A stretch of DNA of 64,000 nucleotides, from positions 1,588,951-1,652,950 of the forward strand of contig NC_009420.2 of the NCBI RefSeq assembly GCF_000002875.2. Direction: 5' to 3'. The notes below the pieces were generated by a model. It did no database searches and was not told the origin of the DNA. It saw only the letters and a list, made by a program, of their open reading frames with translations. The stretch's first letter is position 1. Every line of letters begins with the position of its first letter. Shown here piece by piece: positions 9,907 through 20,000 of the stretch. The position numbers and the translations under genes were made by a program. Source of the stretch: Leishmania infantum JPCM5. Its lineage: Eukaryota > Euglenozoa > Kinetoplastea > Trypanosomatida > Trypanosomatidae.

Positions 9907-12861
9907 ATGGAGTCCTTTGATCCGTTTCGGGTGGTGGGCTCCATCTGCGGACCTGTCCCGGTGTGCCCCACACTGCTCTACGGCACGCCGGTGCTGATGG
10001 TGGCCACTGGCCGCACCTTTCAGCTCTACAAGGGCAAGGAGCTGGCAATGATGCGCGGCGGTCCGACGTTTCAGGACACGGTTCGTGCGGTAGCACAAGC
10101 TGGTAAGTACCGCGCCGTCGCGGAGGGGCCGCGCCTGCACGTCTACGTGCACCACAAGCCCCTCTGGTCGAGCCACCATGAAGCCGCCACGAAGCCGAGC
10201 ATCACACTCCTACTGGCCCAGGATGACCTCCTGTTCAGCGTTGGCGACGACAAGCGCATTGTGGTGTGGGAGCTCAAGACGGGCACAGTGCTGCAGGCGA
10301 TGTTGGTGGAGAACACTGAGACGGTCACGTGCCTTGCACTGCTGACGGGGTACACGAACAAGATGCTTCTCGCGACGGCAGAGGGAACGTTGCAGCTCTG
10401 GAACTTCCGTTCTGGCGCCTGCCTGTGGTACTCCATGCGTAGCAGCGGTAGCAGTTCCGTGCAGGCGTCACGTGCCACCGCCGGCGGTGCCGCCGCCATC
10501 ACGGCACTCGCTTGCAGCAGGTACAAGGACATCATCGCCTACGGCACAACGGAGGGGAAGGTTGTTGCGTGCAACGTGGCAACGGACGAGGTGATCACCA
10601 CCTTCGACCATAGCGAGAGCTGTGCTGTTACGTCGCTGCTGTTTCGCACGGACAAAGACGGCCTGCTTGTGTCCGGCACGAGCCGTGGCGAGGTGGTCAT
10701 CTGGGACCTCGAAAATCGATGCATGGACGGCACCTTGACCCGGTCCAAGCAAGTGCGCTCGGAGCTGGAGGCACTGGAGCGTCCTCACGTCGACGTCGTG
10801 CACTCGCTCGTCATGTTTGACTTGCCGGAGTACACGTCGTTGCTCATCACAGGTAGCGCCGACAACGCCCTCATGCAGTTCCGCTTTGACACCGTGGACG
10901 GCCTTGGCGTATTGGTGCGGGAGCGCCGTGGACACATGGGAAGCTGCACCAACGCCATCTTCTACAACACCGACCTTCTCGTTACGGCTGGCAACGACCG
11001 TGCCTTGCGCGTCACGCACGTCTTCTCCGACCGCGCATCATGGGAGCTGTCGCAGGGCAAGCTGGGCAAGCGCGGACGCGAGAAGAACTTGGGGCGGGAG
11101 GCCGTGAAGCTGCCCCCTGCCACCGCGCTTGCCGCCGCGACCACGCGCAACTACCAGTGGTCGAGTCTTGTGTCGCTACACGCCGCGTCGGCGCTGGCGT
11201 GCGGCTGGCGAATGGACACACGCGCGATGGAGTTCAAGCTATCCGGCATTCAGACCTCCGCCCACACCGCCCGCGCTCTGGCGCTGTCGGACTGCGGCAA
11301 CTACGCCGTCGTCGGATACTCCAGTGGAAACGTCGCTGTTTTGAGCCTGCAGAACCGCAGTGTGCGTCACCTCTTCGACGCCGATCTCGGTGCCGATCGA
11401 GCCCATGACAGCTCGGTGGAGTGCGTCGAAGTGGCGTGCGGCAACACCGTGGTCGTGACGGCCGGGCTGGACGGCGTGATCAAGATGTGGGATCTGTGGA
11501 CTGGCAAGCTGAAGGCAGCCATCCCTACCGGCCAGCCGATGACCAAGTCGTGCATGCACGAGGCATCATCGCTCTTCATTGTTGCGCAGCATTTCACCAT
11601 TCGCGTCTACCATGCCAATCCCGACGTCGGTCTCACGGAGGAGGAGCTGCGCACTCCAGTTCGCGAGCTGGAGGGCCACAACAGCCCTATTACGGCGCTC
11701 GCGCTCGCGCCTGACACGTACCGCTACGTAGCGTCGACCTCCGGTGATGGTGCACTGCTCGTCTGGGACTTGGCCGCCGCCGCCTGCGTCGGGCAGTATC
11801 GCTTCGCATCGCCTGCTTTGTCCCTCAGCTTTCATCCCGATGCGCTCTTCCTTGTCACCACGCACGCCGGTGAGCGCGGCGCGTATCTGTGGGTCAACAA
11901 CATCCGCTACGGGTACGTGCCGGAGGTGGTCCTGAGTCCAAAGGTGAACGCGGTAGAGACGCTGCCGTGGCTACACTTCCCCACTGCGCACGGGGCAGCT
12001 GAGGGGACTGCCGAGGAAAGCACAAACGGCAGTGTGCCGCGCACGTCGGCAGCCGCAGCGCTCACGGAGGCGGAGGAAGAGGAACGCGCGGCCGCCGAAG
12101 CGGAGGCGCGGGAGGCGGCAGTCGCAGAGGCAAATCTGTTTGATGCATCGCAGGACATTGCCCTGGCGCGTCGGCGACAGACGGAGGCACAGCAAGCGGC
12201 GCTCGACGCGATCATGACAGAAGGGATGCAGCTAGCTGGAGTGCCGCAGCGCCTGTGGTTCAACCTCACCGTGCTGGACCAAATCAAGGAGAAGAACCAA
12301 CCCCTGCTCCCGCCCAAGAAGAAGGATGTGCCGTTCTTTCTGCCCACCACGCAAGAGCTGCGGCCAACGTTTCTTGTCATGGTATCCGACAACCGCAAGA
12401 ACGATACCGGGAACGCGAAGGGGCGACTGATGCACGCCGACATGGAGGAGCTGACGCCGGTGCAGGAGATGCTTGTGAAGGAGAAGCACGACGCTCTCAT
12501 GGACTACTTTTTGTCTCTCAAGACCGCGCAAGCAATCGACCTGGAGCTGAAGCGCGCGGTGGATTATGTGAACGGCAGCAGCTACACAGCCGCTGAGCTG
12601 GCGAGGATGCAAGCGTGCGTGAAGGGCCTGCTGTCCTTCATCACGGTGTGGCTGCGGCGAAACAAGAACGTCGACTTTGTGCAGGGACTCCTTGCGGACG
12701 TGGTTCGCTCTCACGGGGCACTGCTGACCCGCTTCGGCGACGCGCTTGTGCCGGCGCTGGAGGAGTTGGCAGAGGTGCAGAACACGCTGCGCCACTCGGT
12801 AGATCACCTGGTGTCGTACCCGACCTGCCTCGCGGGCACCTTCTCTGGCTCTATCTTCTAA
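9907..12861 (+). CDS. UTP21: Utp21/WDR36, U3 snoRNP (small-subunit processome) WD40 protein
   Basis: Encodes 984 residues. Utp21 belongs to the UTP-B module of the nucleolar SSU processome, which processes pre-18S rRNA. The protein opens with the family start, F-x-P-F-R-V-V-G-x-I-C-G-x-V-P, followed by a T-G-R-T-F-Q-L-Y-K-G-K segment. WD40 repeats of two propellers follow up to about residue 690 (for example D-D-K-R-I-V-V-W-E-L, G-T-S-R-G-E-V-V-I-W-D-L and A-G-L-D-G-V-I-K-M-W-D-L). An Ala/Glu-rich charged linker at about 715-745 precedes the Utp21 C-terminal helical domain (about 760-984, with the F-L-P-T-T-Q-E-L and T-P-V-Q-E-M-L segments). The ATG at 9907 directly follows a strong pyrimidine tract and AG. 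Length fits the family. A SIDER element lies in the probable 3'UTR. Confidence 0.95.
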   Translation: MESFDPFRVVGSICGPVPVCPTLLYGTPVLMVATGRTFQLYKGKELAMMRGGPTFQDTVRAVAQAGKYRAVAEGPRLHVYVHHKPLWSSHHEAATKPSITLLLAQDDLLFSVGDDKRIVVWELKTGTVLQAMLVENTETVTCLALLTGYTNKMLLATAEGTLQLWNFRSGACLWYSMRSSGSSSVQASRATAGGAAAITALACSRYKDIIAYGTTEGKVVACNVATDEVITTFDHSESCAVTSLLFRTDKDGLLVSGTSRGEVVIWDLENRCMDGTLTRSKQVRSELEALERPHVDVVHSLVMFDLPEYTSLLITGSADNALMQFRFDTVDGLGVLVRERRGHMGSCTNAIFYNTDLLVTAGNDRALRVTHVFSDRASWELSQGKLGKRGREKNLGREAVKLPPATALAAATTRNYQWSSLVSLHAASALACGWRMDTRAMEFKLSGIQTSAHTARALALSDCGNYAVVGYSSGNVAVLSLQNRSVRHLFDADLGADRAHDSSVECVEVACGNTVVVTAGLDGVIKMWDLWTGKLKAAIPTGQPMTKSCMHEASSLFIVAQHFTIRVYHANPDVGLTEEELRTPVRELEGHNSPITALALAPDTYRYVASTSGDGALLVWDLAAAACVGQYRFASPALSLSFHPDALFLVTTHAGERGAYLWVNNIRYGYVPEVVLSPKVNAVETLPWLHFPTAHGAAEGTAEESTNGSVPRTSAAAALTEAEEEERAAAEAEAREAAVAEANLFDASQDIALARRRQTEAQQAALDAIMTEGMQLAGVPQRLWFNLTVLDQIKEKNQPLLPPKKKDVPFFLPTTQELRPTFLVMVSDNRKNDTGNAKGRLMHADMEELTPVQEMLVKEKHDALMDYFLSLKTAQAIDLELKRAVDYVNGSSYTAAELARMQACVKGLLSFITVWLRRNKNVDFVQGLLADVVRSHGALLTRFGDALVPALEELAEVQNTLRHSVDHLVSYPTCLAGTFSGSIF

Positions 12862-14069
12862 CCTAAAAGGCAGCAGCGACGCAAGAAAGCAAGAGAAACG
12901 GGGAGAAGATGATGGAGCACGTTGGCGCGCTGCCGAGACTGTCGACTTGGCCACCGCGTAGTGTTCTCGTCTAGCCTTTCAAGGCGGATTAATCGACTAG
13001 TATGTGCTTGGCAGGTCTGCACTTTCTCCTCCACCTTACCTTGCTTTGCCTTCTACTTTCCGTGCACTCGCTCTGGTCGTTCTGTCGGTTTTCGTTTAAG
13101 CACATGTGTGTTCGTTTCAGTCCCTCCCCTTCTGTCGGTGGGAGTGGAGGGGGGGGGGCATAAGCGTTGCAACGTAAGAGTCGACCCCTCTTCTGTTTTC
13201 TTTTTCTCTATCCACAACAACACCCGGATGACGGGAAGGGGGAGCCAGGCAAAGCCCTCCCCCCATCCCCTGCCACTGCCGAGCCGGCTTCTCGTGCTGA
13301 CAGAGTCAGGTTCTGGATGGCGTGGCGTCGGAGCGACCTGCGACGGTGAACACGTCTGTACCATCTACATGGTGGCAGCGTGACTCAAGCGTATCGCACC
13401 CGACCCTCGCTGTTCACTGCCGGTGTGGGGAGAGGCTGAGTCACCCCAAAGGGGATTCATCGGGTGACAACCTTCGAAACAGAGGGGGATGGGCAGAGTT
13501 GGAGGCAGAGGCCGTGCTCTCAGATGGCTGAGTCGGCGCATTGCTGGGGCGCGTGTGTCTACGTCTGCATCGCACCACGCCATGGGCCTGCGCGAGGCTG
13601 AGGAGAGCCGAGCAGAGTTGAGCTCGTGCACTAAGGCAGCGAAATGGGCACGTTGGAGTGAATAAAAAAAATGCGCCACAATAAGGAAGTGGCGAAACAT
13701 CCAGCATGCTTACCCTGAATACTCTGAGCGTGTACACACGCCGGTCGACTTGCCGCCGCACACTCAGACAATCCCAGGCGGGCTTGACGCGTCGAGTGTG
13801 TGCGGAATGCGCCTTAAAGAAGGCGCGCGCGTGCTTACAGACGCACGCGCCCAACTTCCGCTTCCCCCTGGTGTCGCATCCCTTTCTTTACGTCTCGGTG
13901 CATGGCAGCATCGCCTTTCGCTCGGCGCTGGGCACCTCAAGATTGGACGAACGGCACAACTCCTACATCTCACTTTTGGTGCCCCCACCGCTTTCTGAAC
14001 GCGCAATGTTTGCCATGCTGCAGTTTTCTCCAATCCCAGTCGACCCACAGCCACTCATAGACGCACGCT
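12862..14069 (+). other. Intergenic spacer carrying a SIDER element
   Basis: About 1.2 kb between UTP21 and the next gene. The middle is occupied by a degenerate retroposon (13221-13671). The remainder is pyrimidine-rich 3' and 5' untranslated sequence with no supported gene. Confidence 0.7.
13221..13671 (+). mobile_element. SIDER-type degenerate retroposon, sense orientation, probably 5'-internally deleted
   Basis: About 450 bp that aligns by eye along most of its length with the minus-strand copy at 36222-36759. Shared blocks include GCTCTCAGxTGxCTGAGTCGGC at about 13515-13536, GGTGACAACC(G/T)TCGAA at about 13462-13477, and CTGGATGGCG(T)xGCxTxGGAG near 13312-13332. It starts with a CCCxGATGACG segment like the other copy but lacks most of the 5' hallmark that follows. 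It ends in the A-rich tail at 13661-13671. Flanks CCACAACAA (13212-13220) and CCACAATAA (13676-13684) could be a short target-site duplication with one mismatch. From established knowledge, Leishmania SIDERs in 3'UTRs can lower transcript stability, so this copy could act on UTP21 mRNA (inference). Confidence 0.8.
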
Positions 14070-15905
14070 ATGGAGGACGCATGTCTATTCCAGCCGCAGA
14101 TCAACCCACGCAGTAGGCGCCTTGCCCGGCATGCGCCGACGCTCCGCGAGCGCCAGGAACAAGATGCGCAGCGGCGGTCTGCTGGTCGTGAGGGCCACCA
14201 CGGGCAGCCGCTGCGAGGGGCACCAACGCCGAGCCCCGGGCCAGAGGCTTTCGCCGCGGACACTGAGAGCGACATTGTAGAGTCTGTGTGGGGTCTCTGG
14301 CGCGGCGTGGCGATCAGGGAGGCGCGCGAGACCGAAGCTGCCTTGGTGCGCCGCGTGCATTCCGTGAACAACGACGACCTTCTCCCACAGCGTCGGCCGC
14401 GCGTGGTGTACGTAACGGCGGTGCTTGGGATGCTAAATGCACTCGGCATCACCTCACCCCGGCACGATGCCCTGATCGCCAAGTTTCTCAAGGCAATGGC
14501 AGTCGAAGGAGGCGCCTCGGAAGCCACCAAGCGCGACGCAACGGTCGACGCGGCGCGGTTTGAGTACGTCTTCTCTACAGTCTGGCGGGCAGCCGTCACA
14601 CACCGCACGCCGTGGTCTCCTGTCCCAGCGCAAGTAAGCGTGTCGCCGCGTTCGCCACCTGCGGTACAGCAGTGCGGCAACTCCCCCAATCCAGCAACAA
14701 TGCGCCACGCCTACCCTAGGGAAGTCTCACGCCGAGGGGTACCACCGTCACACATGAAGGCGGCGCCAGCGACAGAGGTGGGCAGCAGCGGTGGCAGCGG
14801 CTCAGCCGTGAGCGCAAGGTCATCGTCCTCACCCTCCGCCGTGTGCAGTAGTAGCGAAGGCGGCGAGGAAGCAGCACACTCGGGCACAGAGAGCGCATCG
14901 CCGCTCACCAGCTGCGGAAGTGGTGACGAAAGGAGAAGTGACGCAGCGGAGAGCGACGCTGACTTTCTGCGCACCAACATTTACGACGCGTCGCCGAGTA
15001 TCCCAGACTCCTCGGAGAAGCCGCAGGCTGGTGCGCGCAGCAAGGAACTGTCGCCGATGTCCGTGGAGCCGTCGGCGGGGCTCGATCCCAGTCCGGAGCC
15101 GCGCAACCCAGGCGAGCCAGTCATCACGCCAGCCCGCTCAAGCGTCACACCCCGCACTCATCATTGCTCTCCGTTCGCCGCAGCTTCGCGGTTCGGCAGC
15201 GCATCCGTATCACGCAGTCGTCGCATGAGTTCCTCCTTGCGCGTAATACCGAGTGACTCGCATCTGCTCTCGAGCACCACTAGCAGGGAACTCAAGAGGG
15301 CGACGAAGCGCGTGCCTGGCGGGCTGATGCGCGAGTGCACCTTCAAGCCTGTCATCAACACCGTCTATGAGCAGATGCCTGTTAGCTTCAGCAGCACAGC
15401 TATCGTGCAGAGGCGCAAGTCCGCGTCGACCGCGCGGCCCACCTTCCAGCCGAACACGCAGCAGTTTCACCAGGCGCGCGACAGCCTTGCGTGTTGGACG
15501 GGACAACCCGTCAAAGACAGCGGCGACTACCTGGGCAAAGCAGCGGCAAACCCCTTGGCGACTGGCGTTGAGACAGCGGTGCGCCGCATGATCGCCGCGC
15601 GCCAGCAGCAGCAGCGCTCGCAGTCACCTAGGCCAAGCCTCCAAAAGGGGAGCCACCACTCAGCGCCCGCGCCGCAGTCGGCCGTGCGGGCACCCGTGGC
15701 GCACCCGCGCAAGCCGCTGCTCTATGTTGACGTCGATCTCCCTCAAGGCCAGCGAGACCGCCTTGCCTTGTACACAGGGGACGACGTACAGGACGTAGCG
15801 CAGCGCTTCAGCATCCTGCATGGGCTCAGCGAATCCCTGTGCCAGCGGCTGGAGACAGCGCTGACAGCAGAGCTCTGTGCCCTCTCGGTTGGAAAGGCAG
15901 CATAG
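14070..15905 (+). CDS. Conserved-type hypothetical protein with F-x-P motifs and a C-terminal LYVDVDL block
   Basis: Encodes 611 residues; I do not recognise a named protein. Three copies of a short (T/L)-F-(Q/K)-P motif are present: CLFQPQIN at residues 5-12, CTFKPVIN at 423-430 and PTFQPN at 457-462. The last about 60 residues begin LYVDVDL (551-557) and continue with D-R-L-A-L-Y-T-G-D-D-V-Q-D-V-A-Q-R-F and a Leu-rich helix. I have seen this pairing of F-x-P motifs with a C-terminal (V/L)-x-V-D-V/I-x-L domain in many uncharacterised proteins of flagellated and ciliated protists, so a cytoskeletal or flagellar place is a guess. Residues 90-185 look folded. The middle (about 200-410) is Ser/Pro/Glu-rich and probably disordered. 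The ATG at 14070 is the first one in frame. Confidence 0.75.
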   Translation: MEDACLFQPQINPRSRRLARHAPTLRERQEQDAQRRSAGREGHHGQPLRGAPTPSPGPEAFAADTESDIVESVWGLWRGVAIREARETEAALVRRVHSVNNDDLLPQRRPRVVYVTAVLGMLNALGITSPRHDALIAKFLKAMAVEGGASEATKRDATVDAARFEYVFSTVWRAAVTHRTPWSPVPAQVSVSPRSPPAVQQCGNSPNPATMRHAYPREVSRRGVPPSHMKAAPATEVGSSGGSGSAVSARSSSSPSAVCSSSEGGEEAAHSGTESASPLTSCGSGDERRSDAAESDADFLRTNIYDASPSIPDSSEKPQAGARSKELSPMSVEPSAGLDPSPEPRNPGEPVITPARSSVTPRTHHCSPFAAASRFGSASVSRSRRMSSSLRVIPSDSHLLSSTTSRELKRATKRVPGGLMRECTFKPVINTVYEQMPVSFSSTAIVQRRKSASTARPTFQPNTQQFHQARDSLACWTGQPVKDSGDYLGKAAANPLATGVETAVRRMIAARQQQQRSQSPRPSLQKGSHHSAPAPQSAVRAPVAHPRKPLLYVDVDLPQGQRDRLALYTGDDVQDVAQRFSILHGLSESLCQRLETALTAELCALSVGKAA

Positions 15906-16206
15906 ATCATTATTTTGTGTAACGCACGCACGTCACCCGTGCATTACCCGTCTTCACCCAGGCGCGCAAAAAAAAAAAGTGGAAAGAAACACAAAAGGAG
16001 GAGGACACGTGTGCATCAGCTGAACCGTTGCAATCGCCACCCGTCGCGCACGGTGGCCGCCGACGAATCACCCCATCCGCCCCTTAGCCCTGACCCCGCG
16101 CACCACCGACACCCTCCCACACACACCCAATAGGGCTCCCCCCTCCCCCCCTCTTCGTCGCAGCCCCAGCGGGAGTGATCGCCGTGGTGGGGAGCTGGTT
16201 CTCGAT

Positions 16207-16212
16207 AAAAAA
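16207..16212 (-). terminator. RNA polymerase III terminator of tRNA-Gln
   Basis: A run of six T on the minus strand, 3 nt past the tRNA discriminator base, the standard Pol III stop signal. Confidence 0.85.
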
Positions 16213-16215
16213 GAA

Positions 16216-16287
16216 CACTCCTACCTGGACTCGAACCAGGGTTATCGGATTCAGAGTCCGAGGTGATAACCGCTACACTATAGGAGC
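16216..16287 (-). tRNA. tRNA-Gln(CTG): tRNA-Gln, anticodon CTG
   Basis: Read on the minus strand, a 72-nt cloverleaf folds completely. The 7-bp acceptor stem pairs GCTCCTA with TAGGAGT, with a G-T wobble at the first pair; the discriminator is G at 16216. The D arm carries AGCGGTTATCAC, the anticodon stem is TCGGA/TCCGA with loop CTCTGAA, giving anticodon CTG (reads CAG, Gln), and the T arm is CCTGG-TTCGAGT-CCAGG, which also forms the internal B box. There is no intron. It is the only gene here transcribed against the polycistronic direction. Confidence 0.97.
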
Positions 16288-17055
16288 GCCTGCTTACTCG
16301 GCGAGTAGGGCATGTGACTGTGAATGAATGGCATGACCCATTGACGAGGAAATGGCTATCCGACCAAACCCCACCATTGACCCACCACAAGCCTGCCGAA
16401 AGCCTTCAGTCAAATTAAACTGTTGCCCCCGCCCCCCCCCCCATTCGAGACGTTAAGCCATGGTCAGTGCCTCTCCGAACCTTTACACGTGCACAAAACA
16501 CCAAAATGTGGTGGCCATGACTATAACCCCCGCGTGCTACCCACGGCATTAAGTATGCCGTTCTTGGAGAACTGCGCCTTGAGATGCCAGCAAGTAAATC
16601 ATGTTGCGCAGCTGCACGCAGGCGTCGCTAACAAAACTGCGACTCAGAGCGTAAGTGTGCCCACTGTTTGAATTCTTTGAGTCACTTCAGCTGCAAAGCC
16701 TACAACTGCAGACGCGCACTTCAAGATGAAACGAATATTATACGTGCTTCTTCCGTAACGTAACTCCATGCACCAACAGCCGCAGCAACGGTGCTCTGGC
16801 AATGCTGTTACCAAAATGCGCAGCAATAGACGACACAGGTGTTTTCAAAATTTCACACCTGCCTACGCTCTCGAAGGCTCCTCACCATTCACTGCACTCC
16901 ATCACTATTCTCTCTTTTTTATGTTTGCTCTTTGGCGAGCTCATAAGCTGGCGCACCTCGTTTTTTTCTATAAAGCTCATCACACCCTTTTCCAACACTT
17001 TTCCCACGCAAGCTCCATAACGCTCTACTCTGCCGCGAAGAAAAAACGAACAAGA

Positions 17056-20000
17056 ATGTCAGCGGATCTTTTCAAAGAGGCTCTCCAGAGCCTCTCCAAG
17101 AAGGGTGTTGCGCACATCAAGTGTGCCGGGCTCGGTCTCAATGATCATCAGCTACAGCTGCTCATCACCGCGATCGAAAACTCACCTTCCCATCCGGAAA
17201 TCATTGATGTTTCCAACAACAGCATTACCTCCGCTGGCGTGGTTTATCTGATACGTTACCTGACGACTGCGTCAGTCGAAGCAGTAGACCTTCGCAATAA
17301 TCAGATCGACGAACATGGTGCTCTTACATTCTTTCCGCTGTTCGAGAAAAAGACGTCGGTTAAGCTTCTCGACGTGCAAGGCAATCCTTGCAGCGCTGCG
17401 ACGGCGTCCCGTCTCTACTTCTTGAGCAAAACGGAGAAGTGCAGCACTGACGTGCGCTCCGCGCTACTTACTGGGAATGCACAGCACATCTCTTTCGCTG
17501 GCATGACCTACGGCGAATTGGAGAAAGAGCTATTGCGGTTCCTCCTCCACATGGAGGGCCTGCAATCCGTTGATTTCAGCGGCATGGACCTTGGAACTGC
17601 GGGTATGATTACAGTCGGTACCTTTGTGAGAGACACGCAAGTGTCGGCGCTCTCTTTCTGCAAATGCAGCTTGACAAACGACGCCGTGCTCAACTTTTTT
17701 CAAGCTGCCGACCTCGCAAATCAACGCTACCCGAACAGTTTTGACTTTTCTTCGAACATCGGGCTATCAAATGATCTTGTGCGGAAGCTCATTTCGACCA
17801 CTTTTGATCAGAGCCACTGCATCACCAATTTTGCGCTGACTAAAACGTCTGTCACACCAACGTATGTCCGTCTGGTTCAGAAGGAGTGCGAGCTGAACCA
17901 AGAGAATCCTGCCATCAAGCGTGCGGTTGTCGCCCTCCGCAACAATTCCTCTGACGCGCAAGAGGTCAACCTTCAGTGGGATGCTCCGCTACCCATGTGC
18001 ATGAATTACCTTGTTGATTACATCGCAGCCAGCTCGGTTATTCAGCACCTCAACATCAGCAACAGTTTGATAGATGACGCAGGGCTGGAGTTGTTGGCGG
18101 AAGCGCTTCAGAAGAACACCTCCCTCAAGGTGATCGAATTGGCAAACTGTCGTATCACGGCTACTGGTATTCAAAAACTCTTTGCTGTGCTGCAAAAGGG
18201 CATTTGCCTGGTGCAGGAGGTCAACATTGCCAACAACAATCTCGATGAAGGCAGCGTCCAGTACATCACAGCCGCTCTCCGCGCAAATCCGAGGTTGAAG
18301 ACTCTGAACATCAATGTAAACCCCGCCATTTCTCCTGCTTCCATGCAGGAAATTGCCGGGCTCACCATGGTGAACCGTGCTCCGCCGCAAATCCGTTCGG
18401 TATTGCCTTTGATCGAGAACAACAGCAAGGATGTGGTCGTTCTTGATTTTTCTGGCAAAGGTGTCACTCTCGATGATGACTCGGTGTGGCTTCTTGCTCA
18501 GGCGCTTCGGCTTAATTCGACTGTGCGGCAACTTAACCTGTCACACAACTCGTTTGGTGACACGGGTGCCTCGTACCTTGCGGACTACCTTGCCGACAAC
18601 CGCACCATGCTGGAGCTGAACCTCTTCAGCTGCACGATCGGGAATCGCGGCGCTCAAAACCTCTGCAAGGCACTTGCGACGAATCAAGCACTGCAGTCGT
18701 TGGATTTGTCTAATAACATGATGGATGCGGATTCTCTGAGCGCGCTTCCACTTGTGCTACGCGAGAACACCGCGCTCCGTGAGTTCAAGCTAGAGCGCAC
18801 CCGTGTTGCCTCCGAGTTTGTTGAGCAAGTGAAGATGGCGTGCTCTCTCAATCGCGAGTGCGCCGCAGTGAAGCGCATCTACTACCGTCTCCATGATGGG
18901 GATGCGTCTCTCACGAAAATTGAGCTCTCCAGCCCTGATGAAGAGCGTGTCATCGACGACCAAACCGTTTCCACCATCTGCACCGTTTTGAGGAACAACA
19001 CGTCTGTGGAGGTAATTGACCTGAGTGGCAACGTTATCGGTAAAAACGGTTGCTCGGCGCTGGCTGCGACACTATCAGAGTGCACTTCCAAGGTGAGAAA
19101 GATCATTTTATCCAAAAACCCGATCGATGATGATGCCGCGGCAGAATTGGCGGCATGCTTTCCGAAGATCAAGACGCTTCGTGAGGTTATTTTGTATAAC
19201 ACCAACATCACTAAAATCGGAATGGAAGCCCTTGCCAAGGGCCTCGAGGAGAACGCCAGCATTGTGTGGATTGGCATCACCGATGACGACACAGCTGATG
19301 AGAACGTGTCGCTTCTGATGCGGAACCTTGCCTTGAACAACGGCCCGGCGGCTCTGAAGCGTATTACTCTTTCTATCGATGCTGGCGTGATTGTCGACGA
19401 CGTCGACCTGAGCCGCCCTGTGGACTGTTCGATGGATGATTCGTTGTGCAAGTTTTTGTGTGCGAGCTTGGTGCGCTGCCCAACGCTGCGGTCTCTGAAT
19501 TTGGCGCACAACGAGATTTCTTCAGCTGCTGTTCCGTACATTCTGGAGGTGGTGGAGATGTGTCCTTCGCTGGCATCGCTGGATTTATCGGGCAACCAGA
19601 TTGATGAATCTGGTGCTCAGCAAATTATCGCTTGCTTGGAGCGTGTTTCCAACCTTCGCAGCGTGAATTTTGCCGGGAACTTGTTCTCCGCTGAAAGTTT
19701 GGAGCGTGTTTCTCAGCTGGTTGCGTTGAACATGGGCTCTGAAGTACTCAAGAAACTGTACCTGACAACAACGCGCGGCGATCAGCTACCCAATGACATC
19801 GATCTTAACGGAACCACAAACTCCTACAGGCTGACGGATGAGGAGGTGGTTGTTCTTGCCGGGCTTTTGCAGAACAGCAGCACAGTGAAGTCACTGGATC
19901 TTGGCAGCAACAGTTTTGGTGACGAGGGTTGCATCGCAATTGCCGAGGTACTGCGCTTCAATCACACTATCGAGGCGCTAAACCTCGCAGGAAATGCGAT

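Larger units (their letters stand above)
15906..17055. other. Intergenic spacer containing tRNA-Gln
   Basis: About 1.15 kb around the only minus-strand gene. The 16290-17055 part shows no SIDER signature and no supported coding region. It is less T/C-biased than the other spacers until about 16890, where pyrimidine tracts preceding the LRR gene begin. Confidence 0.6.
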
